From Nymphaea colorata (Eukaryota; Streptophyta; Magnoliopsida; Nymphaeales; Nymphaeaceae), in the NCBI RefSeq assembly GCF_008831285.2, contig NC_045140.1, positions 27,980,131 through 28,044,130 on the forward strand: a stretch of DNA of 64,000 bases, given 5' to 3'. The notes below the pieces were generated by a model. That model worked only from the letters and a program-made list of their open reading frames with translations. It was not told the origin of the DNA and ran no database searches. Each line of letters starts with the position of its first letter. Position 1 is the first letter of the stretch. The position numbers and the translations under genes were made by a program. Positions 1-12,491 of the stretch are shown here, in pieces.

Positions 1-677
1 TGATATGTCGTTGGGTGGAGAGCGCAGCAAGCTGTTGCGCATCTCTGGTTCTGTTCAGCGTGGATTTTCTCCATTCGGATGCAGCCGACTGGACGATGGG
101 TTGTCCGGTGCTAAGTGTTCTTCCATGCAATAGAGCATCTTTCTCATCAAGTCAGCTAGGTTTTGTTGCTCCGCCATGACTGTCGCCACCATCGACTGTA
201 CCTTTGGTCGACTTCCATCAACTCTACTCGAGCTCCCCAAAGTTCTTCTCCACCTTCTCCCTTCTTCCCGCCATTACATGGCAAGCCTCCTCTGACTGCA
301 TTCGGAAGTTTTCCAAGATGGACACGGTTTGCCTCGTTGTCATCATTCCTCGCTCTGATACTAGTTGGCAGCCTCCACCTCCGCAGAGACACTCAGGCAA
401 AGTTGTTAACTCACACGCACCTCGATAACTAAGGAAATTAAGGCAAATCCCCTCTCCAGAAGGTTAACATTTCATTACTCAAAAGACTAACTACTTCGGG
501 TCACCTCCCGACTACATATAAGGGTGATTACATTTGGGTAATTAAAAGAGAGCTGATCCAATATATGGAACAAACCCGATTCATGTATTGTTTATATTTT
601 TCCCTTTTATTACGAGATCTATACTTTACTGGGTTGCTATCACAATGTGACGCTAACTTTTAGTTAACATTATGACA
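1..677 (-). mobile_element. LTR retrotransposon end: LTR, primer binding site and start of gag-like region (probable Ty3/gypsy)
   Basis: Read on the minus strand, a candidate LTR (about 677 down to 366) ends in CA. Two bases later comes a plant initiator-Met tRNA primer binding site at 363-348, close to the usual TGGTATCAGAGC. A TATA-like stretch lies near 515-522. Downstream (240-55) is a short gag-like polypeptide region containing MRKMLYCMEEH. The rest of the element lies off the left edge, and the outer LTR boundary near 677 is a guess from a TGTCATAATG start. Assignment to Ty3/gypsy rests only on the gag-like look and is uncertain. The element looks broken. It lies beyond exon 4 of the oligopeptidase gene, in the same orientation, so it probably sits in an intron of that gene. 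Confidence 0.6.
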
Positions 678-1095
678 TTGTGTATACCAATAAGAAGCAA
701 TGAGAATAAACTGGGGAAGCCGGTTTAATTTCCCAAACCAGTTCAAATAGAAATGTGTGAAACATATGTTCCTGATCTAGAACCATAACACTTACATTTT
801 TATTTTTCCATTACAGAGAATAGTAAGATATGCATGTTAAATAGGTACCATTACTATGTGTCAGTTGATGTATCAATCGACCATGGACCAGTGCAAAACC
901 TAACCATGGCTACAAGCCTCATGGAAATGGATTGCAGACCTATGAAGAACCTTGAATTAAGAATAACCAGAAGTTTCTAGATGGAAGTACAAGCCACATG
1001 AATAAAACGGACGGTACCACCAGCTAAGAGGCAAGCTTGACAAAGAAAATTTTGATCAAGAAAAAGCAAAATGGAGAACTACATGAAAGAAAAAC

Positions 1096-4000
1096 CTGCT
1101 GAATTTCATTAAACTGCTGTCTTTTCTCATCTTCCAGGGCCACGCCATTGAGAACAGCTTCTTTTATCTGAGCTGAGAATGACACAAGCAAATTATCAGC
1201 AAATCAATGATTGCTTACACTCAGAAAGTGTGAAATGATGGTTTCCTTTTGCAGACAAACAAAAGTTAGACACCAAAGGAAAAATATACTAGCATGGAAG
1301 TTTAATGCTGCACCAGTTCTGCAGTCATAATATATTTCATCGGCAGACTAACAGAACGGCCTACAAGATGAAAAAATCATCTAAACAAGCATCTATATAG
1401 CATGAGTTTTAGATCAAAGAGCTAATAAACATCAAATAATGTGAAAATGCAAGAGTCCAAGCAAGGAGAGTTGTTCTGACTGCATCTTGGGACACGGAAA
1501 AGTTGTTCATGATGTGCAAGGTATGGTTTCTAAATCAATGCAGAGACAGTACACTTTTGAATCTAGGATGATGGTTATAATTTACTAATCATATGGTTGG
1601 AATGCATGCACCACAAGTAATTTCAAAATTTCATTTGCCAGTCTTCAATTTTGACCACTTCTGGCTGGAGTTATTTCTTTATAGGGATCGTATTAATCCT
1701 GCTAAATAACCCAAAGGTTCTTTCATATCAGCATACCGCATTGATTAGATTCTTATATTTCCTAAATGAATTTATTTTGTGAATGATCTATCATAATCAT
1801 AAGAACATCGATTGCAAATTGTAACTCCAAATTGTTCCGATTTTCCGTCGTCTATTTAGGAAACTGTAACAAGCAACCATCAAATGAAGAACGTCTATGT
1901 GATCTTTTTATCAATTATCTAATTCCATGCCTCAAAAAATTCTACTTTTTCATGCTTCTTTTTTATTGTATACAACTAGGTATTTTCTATTTTAGATTCT
2001 CGGTTGCTAGATTAACTTAACTGTATGAGTATTTATCTTATGTCATATTTATCTTATGGCATATTAATCCCAAGTATCTCTTTCAGCTTTTAGTTTGCAT
2101 TCTCCATCTCAGTCCTTGATATGCAGAGGTAGACAGATAACACAATGTCACAATAAAGTATAAACTATACAACACAGTAACACTTACAAACTCGGGAAGC
2201 TAAATTTTCAGCTTTCTACAATGAAAAAATAAGTACTGCAAAGAAATAGCCAAGAGGGCCAAGAGAATATATGCTAGACTGCTAAAGACCAACCCAACAT
2301 ATTAGGTGCTAAACCCCTAAGAAGCCTGATTGGTGCATGCATCAGAACATTAAATTGAAAGATCCAAAGCAACAGAGGACATGCAATAAAGATTACTGAC
2401 AAAGCCCAACACAAACACTCAGATAGGAACTCCTATGCACTAAGTAATGGTAATTTGTTTCTAGTTCCACTAAAAAATTTGTTTATCACATGCTCACATT
2501 ATAAAGATGATGAGACAGATTGGCTGTCAAGTTGTTTATACCTTTTCTTTAATGTTTACTTAGGGGAAACCGCCTTCGGCGTAAAACCCCCCAAAGCCAT
2601 ACCCTTATGCCTCCAAGGTTCTGGCTTGCTTTGGGGTCAAGTTGTTTACATTTGTATATAATCTATTTCAAAATAATATTCTGATAAGGATCAACCTCAC
2701 CTTAACTACATTTCCCACCAAAAAAGAGAAAAGAGTGGCCTGGTAGCAAACTTTCATCTACATAACATGAAAGTGACAATAAGTGTACACTGTACACCAT
2801 ACAGGGGGACCATAAAGCCTCTGCAAAGATTGCATAAGTTCACTGTTGAAGCAGAAGCATATATTTCCAATACTGTATACGTGCTTCCTTTCATTGATTA
2901 CAAAATTTGGTCTCCTTGGGTTATTTTTGCAATAAAAGGAAAGCAGAAGACCCAAGAAACAGGGTTGCCTCTCCTTCCTTCATAGTCCTCTTAAAGCTTA
3001 CACTGTTACACATTTATACCTTCAAGCATATTGCAACTCCAACTTGAGCAAGATATCTTTCTATGTTAAAAGATTCTAGGAGAAAAGTTTGAGCTCATCT
3101 TTAATGGAAATAAAGTTGATTTCTATCTAAAACTCATGTCTACTCATGCTTGTCTCTTGCATGAGTAGTACAGAGTCACTAGATATGTATACATGCATTC
3201 ATATGGTTAACGTTCGTCACTAGTCACTACATACTCTGCGAGCATCAGTCAACCACCAATGCAAGAACTCATATGTGAGTGTTATATGTAACGGCATGTA
3301 CATGATGTGTGCGTGCTGCGTCACAAAGTCAATTGATGAACTCTAGTACTAGGAGGAGAATTGTTACCTTCAACTAGACGTTTACGAGCATCACTCAGAA
3401 ATTGCCAATCTGAAGACTCTTGCATAGCTTTAAATGCATTATATAAGGGCTTGCTTTGGCCCAATCTTAATTGAAATTGCACTTTCTCTGGCTAAAAGTG
3501 ACAGAATAACAACATCAATGACAAGCAGCAAATAATTACTTACAGATAAAGTTCAAATAAACTGACAACTGATGTCATAAAACAAAATCTCATACTAGTC
3601 AGAAAAAAAAAAAAGGAGAATGTTGCTGTAACCACAATATAAAAGACATGCCGGAAAAGCATGCACAACATGCAACCAATTTGGCACTAGAATCAACCAG
3701 TATGGTTAGATTAAGCCTGTCCCTCTGCCGATTCAGTGAATTAAGTCATTAACTGATTCAACAGTTCAGCTGAATCATTTATGACAAAATAGTATTTACA
3801 TAATACACGCTATGTTATAAAGGACCAATTCAAATTGCTTTTGGAAACATTCGCATTTTCACAAACAAGAAATTGAGTCACCAAAGTAGCATCCAGGTAC
3901 AAATTTTGACCGGCCAACAAGCATATGTTGCCAGTGGTGGGACCAAAATTCTACAATATTCTGCCGTTAACAAGACTAATCTACAGATAACTAAAGAAAA

Positions 4001-5252
4001 AGCAATCAGCTTCCACATGCATTGGACAATACGTTCAAGGAAGTCCTTGTTTCAGAAACCGAACTGACCATGAGCTTGCGAATAGACTTGAATAACTCAT
4101 GGTCGAGCATGGCTCGCTCAATAACTGCCCAATTCTAGGTGTGACACTGGCTAATAGAACTGAACACGTCGACTTCCAAATGAGAATGGCATGGTTCTCG
4201 GACGTGATTCTCATTCAGCCATTGGGTTTATTGTTTTTACCCCGATCATCAATGATCAATTTACAGTTCCAACCCGATTCCAAAAATAAAGAGACCAGTA
4301 ACTGATTTTACATGCACCGAGAAGCATATAAGTCAACGAGGAAAGAGTACCAACGTACCTGAACTTCCTCGATCGCCGTGCGCATCTCAGACGAATCTTT
4401 CACGGATTTGAGATGGTTCACTATTCCCCAAGCAACGGTGATACGATCGATTATCTTCTCCAAAGGAACAACCAATTTTTCCCAACTCGGTTCAACGTTT
4501 TTCTCCAATGCCGCCAATTCGTTCTCCTGTTTCCAATAACAAAAGCAACGAAAACGACAACCAAGTAAGACAATCGTCAACTTAACGCAGAGTAGAGCGT
4601 TACCCTAACCGATCATCGATAGCACGAAGAAAACACCGCCCTTTGTCGGGAAAGAAAAATCTAATGACCGATCTTCCTGTAACATAAATACATGGACCGC
4701 CGACTTGAAAATCGAAAGAGTTAAAGAAAGAGAGAGCGAGAGAGACCCTGGCAAATATCCATAACGATCCTGCAGTTCCACTAGACAACAGATCTACCAC
4801 AGCGTAGACATCCCGATCGAACCATGCGGAATCTGGACGGACGTTATCGGAACAACACGATTCGGGATGGAACACTAACTCACCAGCTCCTTCAGTATTG
4901 CGCGAATCCCCGGCCGAACGTGCTTCGCTTCCACGACATCGAAAGGAGGGAAGACGCAGGCCTGCAGTAGGGGATTGTCGGCGAGCGAAGGATCCATTAC
5001 CTCCGACGAAGCCAAGGACGCCATTGGCCGGAAGCGCGCCGGAGACGGTGACGGGAGAGGAGCGAGGCAGAGTGGAGAGCGAAGAGGGGTGGTTCGTGGG
5101 AGCGAGTGGAGGCAGAAGAGGAAGGAAGAAGACCAGAGAGGGCAAGGACGTGATTTGCGGAGTAGCCTGGGAGAGAGGCGGCGAGAAGCGCGATGTAGGG
5201 AGCGTGAGAAGGAGGCGGCCCTGAGCGTGGAGGAGACGCACGCTGTTGCCAT
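1096..5252 (-). CDS. TOP1: Organellar oligopeptidase A / thimet-type metallopeptidase, 5' part (exons 1-4)
   Basis: Four exons on the minus strand splice in phase: 5252-4884, 4526-4359, 3491-3368 and 1172-1096, all with GT-AG borders. The product begins with about 80 residues rich in Ser, Arg and Pro, which looks like a chloroplast/mitochondrial transit peptide. It continues with the N-terminal domain of plant oligopeptidase A (M3 family): NPLLQACVFPPFD, HVRPGIRAILKEL, NVEPSWEKLVVPLEKI, FQLRLGQSKPLYNAFKAMQE and IKEAVLNGVALEDEKRQQFN. Family members degrade short peptides, including cleaved transit peptides, using an HEXXH zinc site. That site lies in later exons off the left edge, so integrity cannot be judged. 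In-frame upstream ATGs exist at 5390, 5300 and 5267. I chose 5252 (start MATACVSSTLRAA) because it gives an ordinary transit peptide. No exon 5 is visible before base 1. Intron 3 (1173-3367) holds a 98-bp insert flanked by direct repeats. Confidence 0.88.
2527..2648. repeat. 98-bp insert flanked by 12-bp direct repeats, in oligopeptidase intron 3
   Basis: The 12-mer TCAAGTTGTTTA occurs at 2527-2538 and again at 2637-2648. Between them lie 98 bases (2539-2636) that are GC-rich at their centre and able to fold: CCGCCTTCGGCG is a small hairpin, and the arms CCCCAAAGCC and GGCTTGCTTTGGGG are roughly complementary. Direct repeats of this length around a short insert suggest target-primed retroposition of a short RNA or filler repair of a break. 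I do not recognise the insert. Confidence 0.45.
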
Positions 5253-7405
5253 GAGGATGTTAACCATGAGAAGCCATCCCAAGCATTGTGGTCGCCTCAT
5301 ATTCGAGGCCGCTGATGGAAACGTCAGAGGCGGGAGGGCCTTTATCCCTTTAAATGGGCTTGCTGGGATTCCTTGCCGTAAGAAAGACACTCACAGGAGC
5401 TGTAGTAAGAAGCTCTCGGTAGCGTCTCACGTTTTCCACTTTTCCAAAGCGGTCTCCTCTTTATGCCTTATATTACAAATGCTCCTTACGTTACTGTATT
5501 TTGCAAACCGTTGCTTCTTCTTTGTTATTTTATCTTTTCTCGTCATATTTATATAAAATACTCAAAATCATATCCTTAAAGTTTTAATTTTAAACTTTAC
5601 ACTCTTAAACTCGAGTCTAGCAAAGATTTATAGCCTAGAAAACTAATGCACCGAAATGGAATTCAAACCGCAAACCTCTTATATGTAAAGAGCCTTGCTG
5701 CCCTTTTCAATATTTTATCCTGGAAAAACAAAAAACAACCCAAAAGTTTATAGCTATCTAAAGACTCCTATGATATCTTTTGATTATAACAAAGTGGTCT
5801 TCTATAGGCAACCAACAAAAGCAAATTGACTCGCAAACCAATCCCCTTCGTATATTGATGAGAAACATAGTGGCTCCCTTCAAATTAACCATCGACAAAA
5901 TAAACAAAAATGACCAGCTTTAAAACAAAAACAAAAGTCTGATACATATATATATATATATATAACTAAAGTCTAATGCAAAATTATATTTGTTTACATG
6001 ATGATCTAGTGTTGTGGGCCTTTCTCCTCTTCCTACGTAAAAGGGTTGGTATGATATTCAATAAAGCACAAAATCATTTGATCATCTCATCAACCTTAAT
6101 AATGCTTCCTATACCTTAGGATATTGACCGAGAAGCGCGCAAAAAAATTGTTATAACATTATTCACCGTCTGAGGGTTGGTGGGGTAGCTTTTCTTCACT
6201 TGGCCTCAAATTTGAAGTGGAGTTTGAAAAGATTGAGTGCCGGTAACCAAATTTGAATTTTAAATTATCTTCATTTTATCTGATCAAATGAAAAGGGCCG
6301 AATAAAGTATTAGATGTAACTAAAATTTAAAGGTGGCAACGAAGATATTATTTGCATATAGTGTCTAAACTAGTATGCAGGTTGAAGCACAGTCATGTCA
6401 TCTTGATGCAATAAGGGAAAGGATGAGCACTTTGGCTCGAAGTTATATGGTGGTAAGATGAAATACTCAATCTACTTATCTAAAATACCAAAATTGAATT
6501 TCTAGAAAGATTTGAATTTCACCTAAATCCAAAGGCCTTGTACCCTAGGAGGGTAAGGAGAAGGGTGGACACTTATGCTCTCAACTAGGCAGGTATGATG
6601 AAATACTCAGCTGAAAAGTCTAAACTATATATGCTTTCAAGTTTCAAGAAAGATATGAATTTTATCTGAACTATGAAGCAACTTCACAAAGCCAAGTGAA
6701 GTGGCTCTTGTTTTTTATTTTTCTTTTTTTCCAATACAAAGAAGCCCTACAGCTTTTATGAGTAGAAGACATGGGAAAAGGAATCACACTATAATCAGCT
6801 CTTTTTATAAAAGCAATTTTTACCAAATTTTGCCGTTGTAAGTTATTTATTATGACATTCTACATGCGATGATGGTAAAATGTCATAATTAACTCAACTG
6901 ATACTTTGTCATGTAATCTTCAACTGAAGTTCAATTTTTGATGTGTTCTATCCAAATCAAATCCATATCCAGTGAGCTTTTTGTGTTTGGTGCAACTCAG
7001 TTCCATACCTTGTGAGATTGTCCTAATCTTGTGAATGTATAATAAAAATTGCAGGATTGGTGATTTTCAGTTTAAATAAAGCGGGGCTTTTCTAAAGAGA
7101 TGCAAATAATGCGATATTGCAAAGCCAAGCAAACAACATGTTTGGTTATAAAAAAAAAAAAAAACTAAAAATTTATAGAAAAACACCTGATATTTCAGAC
7201 ATAATCAAAATAAGCTTTCAAATGTTGAAGCACACCGTATCTCAGCCTTTAAAAGGGAGCGCTTCCTATCGAAGGGGGAGCACATTGTTTGTTTTTGTTT
7301 TTCACTTAAGATGGTGAGAAACTCCAACCACTTACCTCATGTTTTTCACCGCCACAGGGTAAAAGGATATAACATATAAAATGTAAAAATAGTTCGAGTT
7401 AAAAC

Positions 7406-7591
7406 CTGTAGCAGAGCTACGTGTGTGGGCCGGTGTGGGTCATTGCCTACGCCGTCCAAAAAATTTTTATTAAGAAAAAACCGAACCTGGGTCTAGCCAG
7501 ATATGATGCTCAGACCAGACTCATGTCTATGACCCATAAACACCCAAGATAAGCACCCATTTGATAAAACTTTCTCGCTCTGTCACTGCTG
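7406..7591 (+). repeat. Dispersed repeat family R1, copy a
   Basis: The head contains GCAGAGCTACGTGTGTGGGC, followed by a region rich in A and T, and the tail reads CTCGCTCTGTCACTGC. Its nearest relative in the window is at about 14631-14840, sharing the phrases GGTGTGGG, CATTGCC, GACTCATGTC-like text and TTTGATAAA. Head (GCAGAGCTA) and tail (TAGCTCTGC-like) are inverted copies of each other, as in MITE-type elements, but no transposase is linked and the class stays open. Confidence 0.5.
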
Positions 7592-7815
7592 GAGTTGATT
7601 TTAAAATCAGACCAAATTATATATAAATGCGGTATACTACGCCTGTCCGAAAAAAGGGTCCAGTCAAAGAAGTTTCAAGTTAACGTCTGAATTCCGATTC
7701 CAACGATTACTTGAGCTTCGAGTAGGCCATGCTTGGTAGGTACTGGATCCAAACAGGTCCGAACCGTTTACCCCCACGGGAGCACTGTCCATATCAATAC
7801 TTATAGCACAAACAG

Positions 7816-7817
<2 letters not shown>

Positions 7818-7891
<74 letters not shown>

Positions 7892-7893
7892 GG
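7818..7893. repeat. Compound microsatellite (TA)n(GA)n
   Basis: About 18 TA units run straight into about 20 GA units with one interruption near the end. There is no gene within 1.5 kb. Confidence 0.95.
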
Positions 7894-9485
7894 GAACGAC
7901 CTGGTCAATTTCTATAGTCGACAGAAAAGGTGTGACTTGATCAACAGGGGAGGTCAAACCCGAAATTGGACCCATTTATTAAACGCTGCACTCCGTTGCC
8001 GAGTGGAACATTTGGGACAGTATTTGACGAGATCGGGCTCCAAATGAAAAGCCTGTTTCTAAGATAAGAGTTGGTTGTATGAACCACCGTGGTACACCAC
8101 GTTCATGTACAGAATGACCAGAATACCTTAGGATGTCAAATGAAAGCCCCTTCTATCAATCCCCTCATCTAAGCTTGTGTAAAGGGTATTTTGGACATTT
8201 ATTGAAATTTTATATTATGGGCATTAGATAAAAACTTTATTTGTTCTGATTTCATTTTTGCCCTTCTTATAAGAAGGGAACGTTTTTCTTCGTACCAATC
8301 AAGGACTTTGTAGTCATTTTGTATCTCAAAAATGAACCCGCTTTGAGACATCTAACCTGCGTTCCCGATGCTAAGGACAGAATGTCTGCGTGGTGTTTGC
8401 CGAACCCATGTGAGTCGTGACGAGGGACAAGTGGGAGAGTATAGCTAAGCTTATTGAGAAAAGGGCTGAGGGGTTAAAGAACTGATTATAGGTAGAGAGA
8501 CACATAGCCGCATGAAAGAAGTGGGAGAAGGTGATCCGTGGAATAGATATTTATATGCGCTTCCTTTCAATCAAACAGTTTCTTACACTGTGGCACCGAC
8601 GCATCATCCTTCTAAGGTACCTGGCATTTGGTCAAAAGAACAATGTGCTTTTGAGATATATCTTCTTATAACTCGTTTTTTTTTATAACATTGTGTTGTT
8701 TTTTAAAAAAGAAATAAGTATTTTTTTATTGCTGCATTAAATAAAGAATCCATGATTACATTATATTTTCTAAAACAAAAATTGCATGTTTTAGATTATA
8801 TGAAAATGTTCATGTTATCAAACACACGCTTTAGGAGATTTTATGACAATGTTCATGTTATCAAACAAGGCTGAATTAAAGTTTTTAAATTTGAACAAAG
8901 ATCAAAATATCATTTTGTGAAACTTTCTAAAATTTACAAGTAATTTAAAAAAAAATCAAGTAAAACCCGAGCAACTCTCATTGGCTCCACCCCTGCTCTT
9001 AGTGCTCCAATGATCATGCATTAGAAAACAACCTGCAAAAAAAAGTTTGAAGGTAGAGAATGACAAGAACAAGAGTTGATAAAGCTTCTCAAACTCAAGG
9101 AACGGACATCACGCACGCAAACAGGGAATGGTGGTCCAACCAGGCTGAAAAGGGACGCGAGGAACGCGTTTGCTCATCGTTTTCTCAAATACCCCAACGG
9201 AGAAGTGAGTCAAGACGTTTTGTTTGTTCGCATAGAATCTGTAGCATCTCACATCACACGTAGGGACAGTGGTTGTCGATAGATCAGTTCTGATCAAGTC
9301 AAGAAAGTCCTTGGGGGCCCCCAATAGACCCATTCAAACGCGGCCATTAATGGAAGGGCCACCACCAGGCAGAGCTTATAAGAACAGGGACCGATCTCTT
9401 CCCGCCGGCATCCAAGCCGTTCTGTCTCCCTCTATCTCAGCTGTCGCCTCCGAATCTCTTGGGTGGTGCTTCAAGCTTACTCACA

Positions 9486-9990
9486 ATGAAATCGATCGGT
9501 CGTGGCGTCATCCCACCAAGAGGCCTTGTCCTCAGGCGGTCCCTGAACAAGATGTTTGGCATCCTCCGCCGCTGCCTCTGCTGCTGCAGCTCCTCTGCTG
9601 CGGATCAGTTCTCGCACTCCTACCAGCCTTCGCGTGTAAATCCTGCTGATGAGGTTAGAACCTCTCCCCTCTCTCTCTCTCTCTCTCTTTCAATTGTCTA
9701 TTGAGTTACTCGGGTGGTTTCGAGTTTCGGTCCTGAGTCGACCGTTGTTCAATTGCATTACTTGGTTGTGCGAGGATCAGACAGAATGTCTGAGATTATG
9801 GCACTCAAAGGCCAAGAACCGGCATTTCATTGATGCTGGAGACATGGTTCCACTTTGGAATACAAACTCCCATTATGAAATAATTGTGTCTGTTGTTCTC
9901 AATTTTGTTTTCTTGGTGAACATTGTTCTCACCCGTTTGTTTTCCTTTCTTTCTCAGGTTTCACCTCCGACCCTTTCATCATCCCGCTGA
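9486..9990 (+). CDS. Possible small two-exon protein gene, function unknown
   Basis: A TATA-like box (CTTATAAGAA, near 9375) lies about 105 bases before ATG 9486, with a pyrimidine-rich leader between. Exon 1 (9486-9653) would encode 56 residues with a basic stretch (RGLVLRRSLNKMFGILRR) followed by CLCCCSSS, which could be a lipidation or metal-binding cluster. An acceptor (TTTCTTTCTCAG) ends at 9957. Joining donor 9654 to 9958 gives a short tail ending at the stop at 9988-9990. An alternative donor inside exon 1 (GTGTAAAT, near 9634) would read exon 2 in another frame, containing DPFIIPLRPARDKRVCHFW, and stop after 10030. I do not recognise the product. Length, splice choice and reality are all uncertain. 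The promoter-like layout and clean splice signals are the only support. Confidence 0.3.
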
Positions 9991-11045
9991 GACCAGCGAG
10001 GGACAAGAGGGTTTGTCATTTCTGGGAATGTTGACTTGGTGTTGATTCTGCAAGTAATCCAGACGGATCTAGTTGCTTAGAAAAACGAAAAGGAGTTCAA
10101 GACTAATTCAATGTAAAAAATAATATCACTTTTGTACCTATTCTGATTGACAGTTTAATATCATATCAAAACAGTCAACTGTAGGTTGTCTTTTTTCTAA
10201 GCTTTTTGTGATTTTATTCGTTCCATGTGCAGAAAATAATATGGATGTTTCAGTTAATATCCCTCGAATGAAAAAATTCCGTGGGTCCATCATCCTCCAT
10301 GATGAGGAGATTGATTGCTTAAGAGCACGTAGTTTCACGTGTCCACGAGAACCAAAAAAAAATAAAAACAGGAGCTACGAATAGAGAGATCATCTACTTC
10401 TATTAGAAAAAAGATGGTAGCATATTGAAGGGCAAGGTCGAGAAGGTGATTTAACTTTTTATAAAGACTGGTGTTTGAATCTTGAAATAGATGCTTTGTG
10501 TATTTTGAATGACAAACATAAAGGGAGTCGGTGGCATCTTTAAAGGCGGTAAATGAACCACTCACTTTAAAATAAAATAAAAAATAAAAAAATGAATCAT
10601 CTTCCTTCTTAAATGTGTAGGTGGAATCATCTTAAGTTATGCTTAACTCGAAAATTAATTAATAGAGTCAACTAAACTAACCGTACCATGGCTGACAACA
10701 GATGACGATAGTCGATAGATGGAAGTGTCCCACCCAATCAGCTTAATTCTGAGTAGCAAGTTAATAGATGTGCCTTCATTGATTTCACTGTTTTTAATCT
10801 CCTTTCAAGCTTTCAAAATTTATTTTCTTATATATATATATATAAATAACAATTGAGATCAACCGATTACTTCAATAGCCAGAATTTTGTTTTCTATCCC
10901 TAAAAACTGTAACAAAAGAAGCATTGATGATAGCCAGTTGCTTGTTACTGTTTCTAACGATAAAATATATTTTTTGTAACCCTTTTTAGCGATAAAAAAA
11001 CAACAATCTAAGTACAACAAGTTATAATAAAAAAACAACTATCCT
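9991..11045. other. AT-rich intergenic stretch
   Basis: No recognisable gene, RNA or mobile element. Open frames here are short and unsupported. A short TA run lies near 10831-10845. Confidence 0.55.
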
Positions 11046-11260
11046 ACCATTAAGGCTGCGTTTGATTGCAAGGAAGAATTTAACGTGGTAAATTTTTCTG
11101 GAAAAAAAAACAAGATGAAATTTAACCCACTTCTGAATTGAGACCATGTTTGATTGCAAGGAAGTTTTTTGCAGGATAAAATTAACTGTGTTTGATGCAC
11201 AAGATAGTTTTTTGCAGGGTAAATTTAATTGCATTTGGTGCACATGGTAAAAAAATAAGA
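11046..11260 (+). mobile_element. Left end of a TTA-target DNA transposon (PIF/Harbinger-like), with degenerate tandem repeats
   Basis: TTA is followed by AGGCTGCGTTTGATTGCAAG. This matches the inverted end at 34491, where the minus strand reads TTA then AGGCCCCGTTTGATTGCATG. A three-base TTA target and an end of this kind fit PIF/Harbinger-type elements. Just inside, a unit of about 42 bp, with cores like TGTTTGATTGCA and TTTTTTGCAGG, is repeated imperfectly about two and a half times (11137-11250). No transposase is visible. The right end may be the segment at about 13870-14340, but no matching inverted terminus is found there, so the extent is uncertain. Confidence 0.4.
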
Positions 11261-12491
11261 GACTTTTTTTTCTGACCATTAGAACTTGTTATATTGGTTC
11301 TCCTCAAATAAGAAGAGAGTACAAAATGAAAGATGATGTAAACAAATACCATTAACACAACACTAAAAACTCGAAACCCCACAACATTCATGTAAAACAT
11401 AATGCTCATGAACATGAACTTGGTGAAAGACCTAACAACGAAGCCCATAGTTAACATCTTCTAGTGCTCAAAACACTTACCAAAATCGGATGATTTCAGT
11501 AATGAAACCTTCACGACCTGCAAAACAAGTACATTACGGAACCTATGTTACGAAAAGGTGGTTGCAATGTGGTAAAAGTTGCTGCGTACGTTGTTAGAAA
11601 ATGAAATACTCAGAAACAACATAGTTTATAAATTATTAACTAAATAATCAAAGCAATGTTGCTGCAGGTACGTTTCAGCACAATGATTCCATGAAAACAA
11701 AGAAGTGCCAAGAAATATGTAATGAGATAAAAGTTTCCATTAAAAACAAGCATTAGAAAGAGTAAATAGTGAAGCACACAACTCATAGTTGATTTCAGAG
11801 GTGAACTTAGATGAGTGATGCTTAAGCTTGTACTTGTTAAACCATTACAACATAAAGACACTTAGATGAGTGATTCAGGTATTAGAGACAGTGATAGAAA
11901 TCCTAAAACAGGACATTATGACATGATCATTTTAAACAAGCAATGAAGACATCAAGATAGCTTTAACAAGCAATCAAATCTGCTCATAATGGTACTCATC
12001 TTTCATATTCCAATGAAAGAGGTGTTGCTGGGAGTTAGGATCCCCACCTTTGATTAAAAATGAATACTATGTACAAGCACCAAGTAAGGGGCAACATGAG
12101 AACCGCACTAGCCTTACAAGTTAAAAAGCACCAAGTAAAAATGAATGATTTATGACAAAACAATCGAAGTGCCTTACAAGTTAAAATTAACCTAAGTTGC
12201 AGAATCAGCAGCTACAGAGGAAGCTACATATGTTCATTTTCTTTTATATCCTTCAAAGACGACAGGTGCTATTTCTAAGTTGACAGGTCTACTGAATTTA
12301 GGTTCCCCAAAGTATCTGGATATGTGTTAGATGGACAGAAATAGATACCTTAAAGACTTAAGCAGAGTTCACCTAGAATACTCATAACAGATAAAAAAGG
12401 AATTACTAAAACCGGCACTACATATGTATCCTCCCATAGCGTCCCTGGACAATCAAATGCAGTTTTGGGAGAGGCGCTTGGAGTGTTCCAC
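11261..12491. other. Anonymous AT-rich DNA, possibly interior of a decayed transposon
   Basis: No coding sequence is supported. A phrase GCCTTACAAGTTAAAA occurs twice (near 12112 and 12172), and its reverse complement lies near 13553-13568, so the interval contains internal repeats. It lies between a left transposon end (11046) and a hairpin-bearing segment (14215-14284). Confidence 0.4.

Larger units (their letters stand above)
5400..9485. other. Gene-poor AT-rich intergenic DNA with microsatellites
   Basis: No exon series or conserved protein is visible. The stretch holds a short TA run near 5947-5963, a long compound (TA)n(GA)n microsatellite at 7818-7893, and a member of a dispersed repeat family near 7406-7591. 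Small open frames around 9060-9330 occur on both strands and look like chance frames. A moderately GC-rich, promoter-like zone starts near 9330. Confidence 0.6.

Noticed and set aside
4898-5556. Plus-strand open frames of 108 and 193 codons opposite the oligopeptidase first exon
   Set aside because: They lie antisense to the transit-peptide exon and result from its GC-rich, Ser/Arg/Pro-coding sequence.
9060-9333. Small open frames on both strands before the possible 9486 gene
   Set aside because: They lie upstream of the TATA-like box and have no motif.
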